This document shows positions 15,558 through 23,547 of a DNA stretch of 36,739 nucleotides, piece by piece. This stretch comes from Kiritimatiellia bacterium (GTDB lineage: Bacteria; Verrucomicrobiota; Kiritimatiellia; RFP12; UBA1067), in assembly GCA_017507065.1 (NCBI GenBank), contig JAFWBO010000109.1:1-36739 (forward strand), given 5' to 3'. The notes beneath the pieces are model-generated. The model saw nothing but the letters and a program-made list of their open reading frames with translations. It made no database searches and was not told the DNA's origin. A program made the position numbers and the translations under genes. Positions within the stretch are counted from its first letter, which is position 1. Every line of letters starts with the position of its first letter.

Positions 15558-16459
15558 CTCTCGAAAGATTGAAAGTGTGGATCAAAGCCGTCCGCGTCGA
15601 GCAATGGACGAAAAACGGCGTGGTGATGACGGCTTGGCTTTTTTCCGTCGCCGACTCCTCCCAGACGACGCTCGTGAGAGGATGGCAGTCGTTTCTCCTT
15701 GCATTTGCGATGGCCGGCGCTTTTTCCCTCGTCTCGTCGGCGTTCTACCTGTTCAACGATGTGGCCGACTACGATGCCGACCGTCTCCATCCCGTCAAGC
15801 GTTTCAGGCCGGTGGCCGCGGGGCTCGTCGACCGCATGGCAGCGGTGAGGGCGGGGCTCGTTCTTTTCGCGGCCGGCTTCGCCTATCCCGCGCTCGTGGT
15901 GATGATCATCCCTTCGCGCACGGTCGCGTTCGGGACGATTCTCGCATATACGGTGATGCAATGCCTCTACACCGGTTTCTTGAAGCGTCTGCCGTATGTC
16001 GACGTGATCACGCTTGCCGCCGGTTTCGTGCTGAGAGCCGTGGCAGGAGCGGCGATAATCGACGCGTACATTTCCCCCTGGCTTCTCGTTTCGACGTTTA
16101 CGCTTTCGATGTTCCTCGCATTCTGCAAGCGCCGTCACGAGCGCAGGTCCGCGCGCGCTTCGCGTTCCGTGCTTTCGCGCTACCATCCGCGAATTCTCGA
16201 CGCGGCCATTTTTCTCAGCGCGGCGGCCACGTTCGCGGAATATCTCGCATATACGCTTTTTTCGGCGATGGGCAGACGCTGTCCGCTTCTTGTGTTTTCG
16301 TCCGTTTTCGTCCTGGCGGGAATCGTTCGATACGTGCGGCTGGCCTGGACCGAAGAGGATGTCGGCCGTCCCGAGAAGATTCTTCTGAGCGACAGGATCA
16401 TGTGGAGCGTGCTGGCTGGATACGCAGCGGCGCTTTTTGCGGCGTTCGCCTGGCGCTGA
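15554..16459 (+). CDS. UbiA-family prenyltransferase, decaprenyl-phosphate phosphoribosyltransferase-like
   Basis: The 301-aa integral membrane protein has nine or so hydrophobic helices. The first Asp-rich motif is NDVADYDADRLHPVKRFRP (68-86), and DVITLAAGFVLRAVAGA near 152-168 carries the second. The RLHPVKRFRP and VLRAVAGA wording fits the subgroup that transfers 5-phosphoribose to decaprenyl phosphate (as in mycobacterial UbiA), more than ubiquinone or haem enzymes. If so, it feeds a lipid-linked pentose into an envelope glycan. The later epimerase genes (DprE1/E2) are not seen here. The ATG at 15554 overlaps the previous stop; a GTG at 15539 with GGGGGA 7 nt before it is a possible alternative start. 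folC follows after 9 nt. Confidence 0.82.
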   Translation: MTLERLKVWIKAVRVEQWTKNGVVMTAWLFSVADSSQTTLVRGWQSFLLAFAMAGAFSLVSSAFYLFNDVADYDADRLHPVKRFRPVAAGLVDRMAAVRAGLVLFAAGFAYPALVVMIIPSRTVAFGTILAYTVMQCLYTGFLKRLPYVDVITLAAGFVLRAVAGAAIIDAYISPWLLVSTFTLSMFLAFCKRRHERRSARASRSVLSRYHPRILDAAIFLSAAATFAEYLAYTLFSAMGRRCPLLVFSSVFVLAGIVRYVRLAWTEEDVGRPEKILLSDRIMWSVLAGYAAALFAAFAWR

Positions 16460-16468
16460 GATTTTCGC

Positions 16469-17716
16469 ATGGCTGAGAACCTTTCCTTTCTCGATATGCT
16501 CGCCAGGCTGCGGCGTTTCGGCGTCCGCCCGGGGCTCGACGGCATAACCGAACTCTGCCGACGTCTCGGCGATCCGCAGAAACGCGCCCGTTCGGTGCAC
16601 ATTGCCGGCACCAACGGCAAGGGGGCGGTCGCGGCGATGGTCGACGCGGCTCTTTCGCGCGCCGGCGCTGCGACGCTGCGCTACACCTCGCCTCATCTCG
16701 TAAGCGTGAACGAACGTTTTTCGATCTGCGGAAAAACCGTACAGGACGATCTTCTTGCGGAATGCGCCGCAGAAACTGAATCCGCCGCGGCCGGTCTCGA
16801 AATCACCTTTTTCGAAGCGCTCACGGCGATGGCTTTCCTCATGGCCGTGAAAGCGGGGGTCGACTGGATGGTGCTCGAGACCGGGCTCGGCGGCCGTCTC
16901 GACGCCACGAATATAGTCGAGAGCGACATTTCCGTCATAACGAAAATCGGCCTCGATCATTGCGGAGTGCTCGGGAACACGCTCGCCGAGATCGCCGCGG
17001 AGAAAGCCGGCATCGTCAAGGCCGGCCGGCCCGTGGTCCTCGGGCGCAACACCGACGAGGCAAGGCGCGTCGTGGAAAGCGCCGCCGCGGCCCGTTCGAG
17101 CCGTTTCGTATACGCCCCAGACATCGCCTCCGAAAGCGAGATTCCGCCGGCGTTTCCTCTTGCCGGGGCTTTCAACCGCGAGAATGCGGTGACGGCTCTC
17201 GCGGCATTGAAGACGCTCGCCGCCGGAGGCGTCGCCTGGAGCATAGACGGGTTCGCTGACGTCGTATGGCCCGGCAGATTCCAGACGATAGGCGACGTCG
17301 TCGTCGACGGGGCCCACAATCCCCCCGCCATGGAAGCGCTTGCCGCATCGCTCGACGGAGATGTCGTGCTCGTCGCGGGGTTCTGCGCCGACAAGGCAGT
17401 TGATGAGGCTCTTTCGGCGATCGCGCCGCGCACGGTCGAGGCTTTCGCGGTCAGGACAAACAGCCCCCGTTCGCTTGAGGCGGGAGAACTCGCCGCGAAA
17501 ATGCGCGCTTGCGGAATGGATGCTTCGCCATCGCCCTGTCTTGCATCGGCAATCGAAGAGGCCAGGCGCCGGGCCGCCGCGCACGGCGGCGCGAAAGTGC
17601 TCGTGTGCGGTTCGCTTTTCCTTGCGGGCGAAGCGCTCGTCCTCCTCGGCGCCGCGCCGGGCGCGGGACGTTTCGATCCAGAAGAGCCGCCTCCGGAGAC
17701 TTTAACAGGCGGGTGA
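16469..17716 (+). CDS. folC: Folylpolyglutamate synthase / dihydrofolate synthase
   Basis: FolC adds glutamate to dihydropteroate and folates. The 415-aa protein is a Mur-ligase-type enzyme: IAGTNGKGAV at 45-54 is the ATP loop, YTSPHL and NERF follow at 72-82, LETGLGGRLDATN is near 136-148, and ITKIGLDHCGVLG near 156-168 holds the His-containing metal and ATP region. VVDGAHNPPAME marks the C-terminal domain. The start has no clear SD. Folate supply matters to the AICAR transformylase at 24702, which needs 10-formyl-THF. The last bases of the gene contain the promoter of the next gene. Confidence 0.95.
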   Translation: MAENLSFLDMLARLRRFGVRPGLDGITELCRRLGDPQKRARSVHIAGTNGKGAVAAMVDAALSRAGAATLRYTSPHLVSVNERFSICGKTVQDDLLAECAAETESAAAGLEITFFEALTAMAFLMAVKAGVDWMVLETGLGGRLDATNIVESDISVITKIGLDHCGVLGNTLAEIAAEKAGIVKAGRPVVLGRNTDEARRVVESAAAARSSRFVYAPDIASESEIPPAFPLAGAFNRENAVTALAALKTLAAGGVAWSIDGFADVVWPGRFQTIGDVVVDGAHNPPAMEALAASLDGDVVLVAGFCADKAVDEALSAIAPRTVEAFAVRTNSPRSLEAGELAAKMRACGMDASPSPCLASAIEEARRRAAAHGGAKVLVCGSLFLAGEALVLLGAAPGAGRFDPEEPPPETLTGG

Positions 17717-17720
17717 TTTT

Positions 17721-17729
17721 TGGTATAAT
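17721..17729 (+). promoter_or_regulatory. Promoter just upstream of the class I aminotransferase
   Basis: TGGTATAAT contains an exact TATAAT (17724-17729) and the TGn extension. The matching -35 position (17701-17706, TTTAAC, 17-bp spacer) is weak and lies within the folC coding end. Transcription should start around 17736, only about two bases before the ATG at 17738, so the message is expected to be leaderless or nearly so. Confidence 0.65.
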
Positions 17730-17737
17730 ATGCGCAA

Positions 17738-18919
17738 ATGTCTTCCAACTGCAGAATAGCCCCGCATGTGGCTGAAATTCCGAAAAGCGGCATCCGCCGT
17801 TTCTTCGATATAGTAGCACAGTCGAAAGACGTGATCTCCCTCGGCGTGGGCGAGCCCGATTTCGATACCCCGTGGCATATTTCCCGCGCGGCGGTCACGT
17901 GTCTCGAAAACGGCGGAACGCATTATACGTCGAATCTCGGCACTCCGCGCCTCAGGGCTGCGATAGCCGCGTATCTCAAAAGGCGTTTCGGCGCCGAGTT
18001 CGATCCGTCGAACGAAATTCTCGTCACGGTGGGCGTCTCCGAAGCGATAGATCTGGCTATCCGCGCGCTTGCGTCTCCCGGCGACGAAATACTCTACCAC
18101 GAGCCGTGTTTTGTCAGTTATCCCGCCGCGATACGCCTTGCGCATGCAGTTCCAGTGGCCGTGGAGACGAGGGTGGAGAATGCGTTCCGCCTGACGGTTG
18201 ACGATCTGGAGAAGAAGGTGACGCCGAAGACGAAGGCGCTCCTGCTCAATTTCCCGTGCAATCCCACCGGGGCCGTCCTTTCGCGCGGCGAGATAGAATC
18301 CATTCTCGAATTCGCGCGGCGCCACGACATCGTCGTGCTCGCCGACGAGGTGTATTCCGAGCTCGACTATTCGCTCGCCGACGGAGACACCGACACGGTC
18401 CTCTCTTCGTTCTCTTCGTTTCCGCGTTTCCGCGACAGGGTGGTGCTTCTCAACGGATTCTCGAAAAGCTGGGCGATGACGGGCTACCGTCTCGGCTATG
18501 CCTGCGGGGCTCCTGACATTATCGACGCGATGATGAAGATCCACCAGTACGGAATAATGTCGGCCCCCACTCTCGCGCAGGCCGCGGGCGTGGAGGCGAT
18601 GGACCACGGCGACAAGGATGTCGCGCGGATGCGCGCCGAGTACAGGAAGCGCCGCGATTTTCTCGCAGGCGCTCTCAACGCCGCCGGGTTGAAGACTCTC
18701 GTTCCGGGCGGGGCGTTCTATCTTTTCCCTGATGTGCGCTCCGCCGGCCTTTCGAGCGAAGAGTTCGCCATGAAACTTCTCAAAGAGCACAAGGTGGCGT
18801 GCGTTCCCGGCGTGGCGTTCGGTCCGTGCGGCGAAGGCTTCGTGCGCATGAGCTACGCCACGTCTCTCGACAAGCTCGCCGTAGCCGCGCGCCGCATAGC
18901 CGAGATGGTCGGAGGGTAG
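17738..18919 (+). CDS. Class I aspartate-type aminotransferase
   Basis: The 393-aa PLP enzyme carries VGEPDFDTP at 37-45, NFPCNPTG at 171-178, LADEVY at 201-206, and FSKSWAMTGYRLGY at 241-254 with the Schiff-base Lys243 and phosphate-binding Arg251. FVRMSYA near the C-terminus is the substrate-carboxylate arginine motif. This is the Igamma type of AspAT/PatA-like enzymes; aspartate, alanine or aromatic substrates are possible. The start is unusual. An in-frame TAA sits in the -10 box (17726-17728), so the protein cannot begin earlier, and there is no SD before the ATG. Leaderless translation is likely. The next gene follows after 5 nt, so a whole operon depends on this start. Confidence 0.9.
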   Translation: MSSNCRIAPHVAEIPKSGIRRFFDIVAQSKDVISLGVGEPDFDTPWHISRAAVTCLENGGTHYTSNLGTPRLRAAIAAYLKRRFGAEFDPSNEILVTVGVSEAIDLAIRALASPGDEILYHEPCFVSYPAAIRLAHAVPVAVETRVENAFRLTVDDLEKKVTPKTKALLLNFPCNPTGAVLSRGEIESILEFARRHDIVVLADEVYSELDYSLADGDTDTVLSSFSSFPRFRDRVVLLNGFSKSWAMTGYRLGYACGAPDIIDAMMKIHQYGIMSAPTLAQAAGVEAMDHGDKDVARMRAEYRKRRDFLAGALNAAGLKTLVPGGAFYLFPDVRSAGLSSEEFAMKLLKEHKVACVPGVAFGPCGEGFVRMSYATSLDKLAVAARRIAEMVGG

Positions 18920-18924
18920 GGAGC

Positions 18925-19608
18925 GTGGGACTCGGGATAATACTCGCCGACGACGAACGGTCGGTAAGAGAATCGATAGCGACGCTGCTTTCAGGCGCGG
19001 GATATTCCGTGAGGACGGCGAAAAACGGCGAAATGGCGCTTGCGCTCCACAGAAGCGAGCCGTGCGATCTTTTCGTGCTCGACGTCATGATGCCGGTAAT
19101 GAACGGTTTCGAGGCTTGCACGGCTCTGCGCGCTTCCGGAGACGGAACGCCTGTCGTTTTTCTCACCGCGCTGGACGGTGAAAAAGACGTGGTCGAAGGG
19201 CTCGACACCGGCGGAGACGATTATGTTTCGAAAATTCTTCCGCCGGGCATACTGCTCGCGAGGCTGTCCGCCGTTGCCCGGCGCATACCCGCGAAAGACG
19301 GAGATTTCGGTTTCGGACGATGGAAGGTGTCTCCGCCAAAGGGCGTCATGACGTCTCCAGGCGGCGACACGGTTTCTCTCACCGAAAGGGAGATCTGCAT
19401 GCTGCGCCTTCTCGCATCTTCCCCCGGAAAGATTTTTTCGAGAGACAATCTCGCCGCCCGTTTCTGGGGCATGGATTCGGACGTGTGCGATTCGTCGGTT
19501 TACAAAGCCGTCGACAGATTGCGCCAGAAGTTCGGCAAAGACTCCGGGCTGATCGAGTGCGTTTATTCGATGGGCGTGAGATACGTGCCGGGAGAGACGC
19601 GGAAATGA
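18925..19608 (+). CDS. OmpR/PhoB-type response regulator (orphan)
   Basis: The 227-aa protein has a receiver domain at 3-115, with the acidic pair Asp9-Asp10, phospho-acceptor Asp53 in VLDVMMP, Thr81 in FLTALD and Lys103 in VSKILPP. A winged-helix DNA-binding domain at about 145-225 has SLTEREICMLRLL, DSSVYKAVDRLRQKFG and GVRYVP. The usual K-P dipeptide after the lysine is changed to K-I-L-P-P. The GTG at 18925 is chosen with GGAGGG 8 nt upstream. The frame is open further upstream, but earlier starts would overlap the aminotransferase by over 100 nt. No sensor kinase gene lies in the window. Its targets are unknown. It overlaps queH by ATGA. Confidence 0.9.
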   Translation: MGLGIILADDERSVRESIATLLSGAGYSVRTAKNGEMALALHRSEPCDLFVLDVMMPVMNGFEACTALRASGDGTPVVFLTALDGEKDVVEGLDTGGDDYVSKILPPGILLARLSAVARRIPAKDGDFGFGRWKVSPPKGVMTSPGGDTVSLTEREICMLRLLASSPGKIFSRDNLAARFWGMDSDVCDSSVYKAVDRLRQKFGKDSGLIECVYSMGVRYVPGETRK

Positions 19609-20156
19609 AGATTCTTCTCCATGCCTGTTGCGGTCCGTGCGCCTCTGCGGCTCTGCCCGTTCTTGCCGGTAAGGGCGACGAGGTCGCGATGTTCTATTCC
19701 AACTCGAACATCGACACGGAAGAAGAGTTCGAGAGGCGGCTTGAATCGGCGCGGAGACTCGCCGCGGCCGACGGCGTCGAGATCGTCGCGGACGTCTACG
19801 ACCACGCCGACTGGCTCGAGAAGGTGGCAAAGGGGTTCGAAAACGAGCCGGAGAAGGGCGCGAGGTGCAGGAGATGCTGGGAGTACAGTCTGCGCAGGAC
19901 GGCCGAATATGCCGCATCCCGCGGCTTCGACGCGTTCTCCACGTCGCTCACGACGAGCCCGCACAAGCCTTCGCCGGCCGTGTTCGAGGCGGGAGAGAAA
20001 GCCGGAGCCGGGCGTTTTCTCGCGGTGGACTTCAAGAAGAACGGCGGTTTCCTCGTTTCCACGCGCCGTTCGGCGGAGCTTGCGCTCTACAGACAGAAAT
20101 ACTGCGGCTGCGAATTTTCAAGGCGCGCCCTTCGCGGCGGCCGCGACGGAGGATGA
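19605..20156 (+). CDS. queH: Epoxyqueuosine reductase QueH
   Basis: QueH reduces epoxyqueuosine to queuosine in tRNAs with GUN anticodons, using an iron-sulfur cluster without cobalamin. The 183-aa protein has HACCGPC (6-12, Cys8, Cys9, Cys12), CRRC (88-91), the core FSTSLTTSPHK at 111-121, and YCGC (166-169), so all the metal-binding cysteines are present. The length fits the QueH family, not the larger QueG. The product acts in tRNA modification, as does TrmD further upstream. The ATG overlaps the response-regulator stop. No other queuosine genes are seen. Confidence 0.93.
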   Translation: MKILLHACCGPCASAALPVLAGKGDEVAMFYSNSNIDTEEEFERRLESARRLAAADGVEIVADVYDHADWLEKVAKGFENEPEKGARCRRCWEYSLRRTAEYAASRGFDAFSTSLTTSPHKPSPAVFEAGEKAGAGRFLAVDFKKNGGFLVSTRRSAELALYRQKYCGCEFSRRALRGGRDGG

Positions 20157-20162
20157 AGATAA

Positions 20163-21080
20163 ATGATTAACGCACTGTTCGGCCTTGTCATATGGGTTGC
20201 AAAATTGGTGTTCCTGATCGCAATCGCGACATGGATATACGGGCTCGTTTTCCGCCGTTCTTCCGCCTGTTCGGGCTTTTTCGATTCCGTGGGCCGCGGA
20301 TGTTCCCGCGTGAAGGAGACGCTTTCTTCGCCGGTGATATGCAGGGCGTTCGGGATACCGGTCGTCGTCGATCCGTCGTCGCTTTTCCTCGTGCTTTTGT
20401 TCGTGCTGGATTCCGGGCTGGCCGTCGGTTTCATGCTGGCGCTTCTTCTCGGTGTTTCGATAGTCGTCCACGAGCTCGCCCATTCGCTCGTCGCGAAAGC
20501 CTTCGGATGCAGGATAGCCGAGATAAGGCTTTCGGTGATCGGCGGCTGCGCTTCGGGCGAAATTCCGGAAGAGCCGTGGAAGGAGTTTCTCGTGGCGGCG
20601 GCAGGCCCCGTTTCGAGCTTCGCGCTCGCTTTCGCGGCCGACTTCTGCCTGAATGCGGATGTCTGGAGTTTCCGTGCCGCGATGCTGCTCGGGTATTTCT
20701 ACATCATGAACATGATGCTCGGGCTTTTCAATCTTCTTCCCGGTTTCCCGATGGACGGCGGGCGCATCTTCAGGTGCGTCATGTGCCTATTCGAATCTCG
20801 CGAGAGAGCCACATGGCATGCGATGGCGATCGGCCGCGTCGCGGCTGTGGCGCTTCTTGTCCTGCCGGAGATGGGCGTGAAGAGCATATGGTTCATACCG
20901 ATCGGAGGGAGTTTTCTTATACGGGCTCTCATCGCCTGGATGATATGGCGTGAAGGCAAACGCGAATATCTGATTGCGCGCGACCGCGCGATGTGGAGTT
21001 CGGTGCGTTACACGGCGCGGGTTTCTCCGCCCCCGTACGGCGGAAAAGAGGATGATCTCGATGTTGAAAAGAACCGTTGA
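20163..21080 (+). CDS. M50 family site-2 membrane protease
   Basis: This 305-aa integral membrane protein has the zinc motif HELAH at 103-107 in a hydrophobic helix and the third ligand region NLLPGFPMDGG at 190-200, the standard site-2 protease pair. An additional N-terminal hydrophobic segment (about 4-30) precedes the core, and no CBS or PDZ domain is present. A hydrophilic tail follows. These enzymes cut transmembrane substrates, for example anti-sigma factors or signal-peptide remnants; no target is visible here. GGAGG lies 10 nt before the ATG. It overlaps the next gene by 20 nt. Confidence 0.9.
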   Translation: MINALFGLVIWVAKLVFLIAIATWIYGLVFRRSSACSGFFDSVGRGCSRVKETLSSPVICRAFGIPVVVDPSSLFLVLLFVLDSGLAVGFMLALLLGVSIVVHELAHSLVAKAFGCRIAEIRLSVIGGCASGEIPEEPWKEFLVAAAGPVSSFALAFAADFCLNADVWSFRAAMLLGYFYIMNMMLGLFNLLPGFPMDGGRIFRCVMCLFESRERATWHAMAIGRVAAVALLVLPEMGVKSIWFIPIGGSFLIRALIAWMIWREGKREYLIARDRAMWSSVRYTARVSPPPYGGKEDDLDVEKNR

Positions 21081-22473
21081 TTTTCTGTCCGCCGCCGCCG
21101 TGATCGCGGCGCTCCCGGTTTTCGCTTCCGGCGCGGAGCTTTCCGACAGGGAGATATGGAATCTCGGCGTGGAAGAATACCGTTCCGGCGATTTTTCCAA
21201 CGCCGTGCAGACGCTCGGCCGTCTTGAAAGCTCCAGGACGCACAGGACGAGAGCCGCCGAGCTTCTCGCAAGGATATACCACGACCGCGCACACGATCCC
21301 GCCGCTTCCGGCAACGCGCTCGAATATCTCGAAGAGGCTTCCCGCTATGCGCAAATCGCGTTGCGCTCCAATCCTTCCGGCGAAAAAGAACGCAGGAATT
21401 TCGCGCGCGCGATCGGCGGCGTGGAGGAATTGCGCGAGACGAAAAGGATAAACGGCATAATGGAACGTCTCGGCGGCAGAGACCCCGGCTCGCTTCTCAG
21501 AGGCGCTCTCGCAGATGTCAGAAACGTCCTCGAAGAAACGGCGGCATATGCGACAAACTCCGCCGAAAAGGCCGTGGAGGACGCGGACAGGCTCTCGAAG
21601 CGGCTCTCGGGGATCGCCGACGTGTGGGTGGCCGTCAACAAAGCGATCGTCGCCGCCGTCACGAACGCCGAAGACGCCGCAACCATATCCGACCGTCTCG
21701 AACAGGCTGCGAAAAACACCGATCTTGCGCGCCGTCTTGTCGGAGATATCGAAGAGGGGGCGTATTCCGCCGTGGCGGACGTCGAGAGCGACGTGAACCG
21801 CTTTTTCAAAATGACGGCTCTTCCGCCCGACGCTCTCGCGGAAGGATTCATCGCGCAATCCAACGCCTGGCAGGACGTGGCGGCGTTGAACGGCCGCGCA
21901 TGGCAGCGGGAAGCGCTCGATTTCACGCGCGCGTTCCGGGCGAAATTCCCGGCGTGGGCGAAAAATTACGAAGAACGAGCGGCGGCAGACACGAACATGC
22001 CGCCTTTCACGGCCCAGACGCAGTCGGAGATATCGGCGCTTTCCACCGAGCTCGAAAAAATACAGATAGAATGCGCCGCTGCCCCTCTGCCGCCAGAACA
22101 GGAGAAAGCGCTCGACATTCTTGCGAAGATAGACGAGTTGATGCCCAAAGAGAAGAATGGCGGAGGCAAAAGCGGAGCGCCGCAGGGAGGACGCGGCGCG
22201 GCTTCCTCCGGAGAGAAGAACAAAGAGCAGGGCAAGGACGACGGGCAGGGCGACGACGCCCCGCGAGCCGGGGAAAACGACGGCGGAAATCAGAAACCTC
22301 AGGAAGACGGGCAATCCGGCAAGGATGCCGGCGGAGAGCGCGAAGAGCCGCCGACCGACAGGGAGGTAGAGGCGATTTTGCAGAAGGCGAAGGAACGTAC
22401 AGACGAGTACGAATCCGAAAAAAAAGCGAGGATGCGCAAGGCGCGTCTGTCGCCGGGCGAAAGGGACTGGTAG
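21061..22473 (+). CDS. Secreted helical protein with disordered Gly/Asp/Lys-rich linker
   Basis: The 470-aa product has a signal peptide (hydrophobic 8-22, ASGA-E cleavage near 25). Residues 30-110 look like one or two TPR units (WNLGVEEYRSGDFSNAVQTL), 120-345 are helical and may form coiled coils, and 362-432 is a low-complexity stretch of Gly, Gln, Asp, Glu and Lys that is surely disordered. The C-terminus ends in a basic helix and PGERDW. Similar tails occur on TPR/Bat-type periplasmic proteins, but I make no family claim. Of two in-frame ATGs (21052 and 21061), the second is 9 nt from AAGAGG and is preferred. Its stop directly abuts murG. Confidence 0.75.
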   Translation: MLKRTVDFLSAAAVIAALPVFASGAELSDREIWNLGVEEYRSGDFSNAVQTLGRLESSRTHRTRAAELLARIYHDRAHDPAASGNALEYLEEASRYAQIALRSNPSGEKERRNFARAIGGVEELRETKRINGIMERLGGRDPGSLLRGALADVRNVLEETAAYATNSAEKAVEDADRLSKRLSGIADVWVAVNKAIVAAVTNAEDAATISDRLEQAAKNTDLARRLVGDIEEGAYSAVADVESDVNRFFKMTALPPDALAEGFIAQSNAWQDVAALNGRAWQREALDFTRAFRAKFPAWAKNYEERAAADTNMPPFTAQTQSEISALSTELEKIQIECAAAPLPPEQEKALDILAKIDELMPKEKNGGGKSGAPQGGRGAASSGEKNKEQGKDDGQGDDAPRAGENDGGNQKPQEDGQSGKDAGGEREEPPTDREVEAILQKAKERTDEYESEKKARMRKARLSPGERDW

Positions 22474-23547
22474 ATGAAGATTGTCGTTGCATGCGGAGGA
22501 ACCGGCGGACATGCGTTTCCCGGGCTCGCCGCCGCGGAGGAGCTCGTCAGGCGCGGGCATGAAGTGACGGTGTGGGAGTCGGGGCGCGACGTGGAATCGA
22601 GCGTGATGCGCGGCTGGAAGGGCTCGATTTTTTCTACCGGCGCCAGGCAGCTTTCGCCGAAAAACGTCTTCGGAATATTAAGTTCGATTCTGCGCTGCCG
22701 CAGGCGTATGAAGAAAGATCCGCCCGCGGCGCTTCTGGCGATGGGCAGCTATTCTTCGCTTCCTCCCGTGCTGGCGGCGAGAGCGTGTTCGGTGCCGGTC
22801 GTTCTCCACGAGGCGAATTCAGTGCCGGGGAGAGCGGTGGATTTCCTCTCGCGCTATGCTTCGAAGGTGGCCGTTTCGTTCGAGAGCGCGTTGAAATGTT
22901 TTCCGTCTGGCAAGGCTGTCCTCACCGGACTTCCTGTGCGGGAGACGATCGGCTCCGGGAAGAAATTCCCGTTCATTCCCGATGGCGCGTTCACCGTTTT
23001 CGTGACCGGCGGCAGCCAGGGGGCCCACGCCGTAAATCTTCTGATGTGCGACGCTCTCGCAATCGTTGCCGAGGAGTTGCGCGCGCGCAATGCGCCGGAA
23101 AAACTTTTTGTGATACATCAGACGGGAGTGAAGGACGAAGCGCTCGTTATGGCGGCGTATGCCAAAGCGGGGATCCCTTCGCGTGTCGTCGCGTTCGAGC
23201 GGGAGATGGCCGACGCCTTTGCTTCGGCCGACATCGTCGTCGCCCGCGCGGGCGCTTCGACGTGCTTCGAGCTGGCCGCCGCCGCGAAGAGCGCGTTTCT
23301 GATTCCGCTTCCCACTGCGCTGCGCAACCACCAGTTCCACAACGCCGAGGCGTTTGCCGCCGCCGGCGCGGCCGATGTAGGCTATCAGGACCGTCTCACG
23401 CCTGAGAGCGTGGCAAGGCACATTCTCCACAGAATGGACAACAGATCTTCTCTTGAAGCCATGTCGGCAAAGATAGCGCGGATGCACCGCGGCGATGCGG
23501 CCGCGCGTCTTGCGGATCTCGTCGAGGAGGCGGCCCATGTACGCTGA
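22474..23547 (+). CDS. murG: UDP-GlcNAc:lipid II synthase MurG
   Basis: MurG adds GlcNAc to undecaprenyl-PP-MurNAc-pentapeptide on the inner face of the membrane to give lipid II. The 357-aa protein has GGTGGH at 8-13, HEANSVPGR at 112-120, GLPVR at 152-156, GGSQGA at 179-184 and VVARAGASTCFELAAA near 255-270. It lacks the usual dcw neighbours (murD, ftsW, murC). It follows the preceding stop without a gap and overlaps the antiporter gene by 11 nt, so it is embedded in an operon of membrane and secreted proteins. Confidence 0.95.
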   Translation: MKIVVACGGTGGHAFPGLAAAEELVRRGHEVTVWESGRDVESSVMRGWKGSIFSTGARQLSPKNVFGILSSILRCRRRMKKDPPAALLAMGSYSSLPPVLAARACSVPVVLHEANSVPGRAVDFLSRYASKVAVSFESALKCFPSGKAVLTGLPVRETIGSGKKFPFIPDGAFTVFVTGGSQGAHAVNLLMCDALAIVAEELRARNAPEKLFVIHQTGVKDEALVMAAYAKAGIPSRVVAFEREMADAFASADIVVARAGASTCFELAAAAKSAFLIPLPTALRNHQFHNAEAFAAAGAADVGYQDRLTPESVARHILHRMDNRSSLEAMSAKIARMHRGDAAARLADLVEEAAHVR

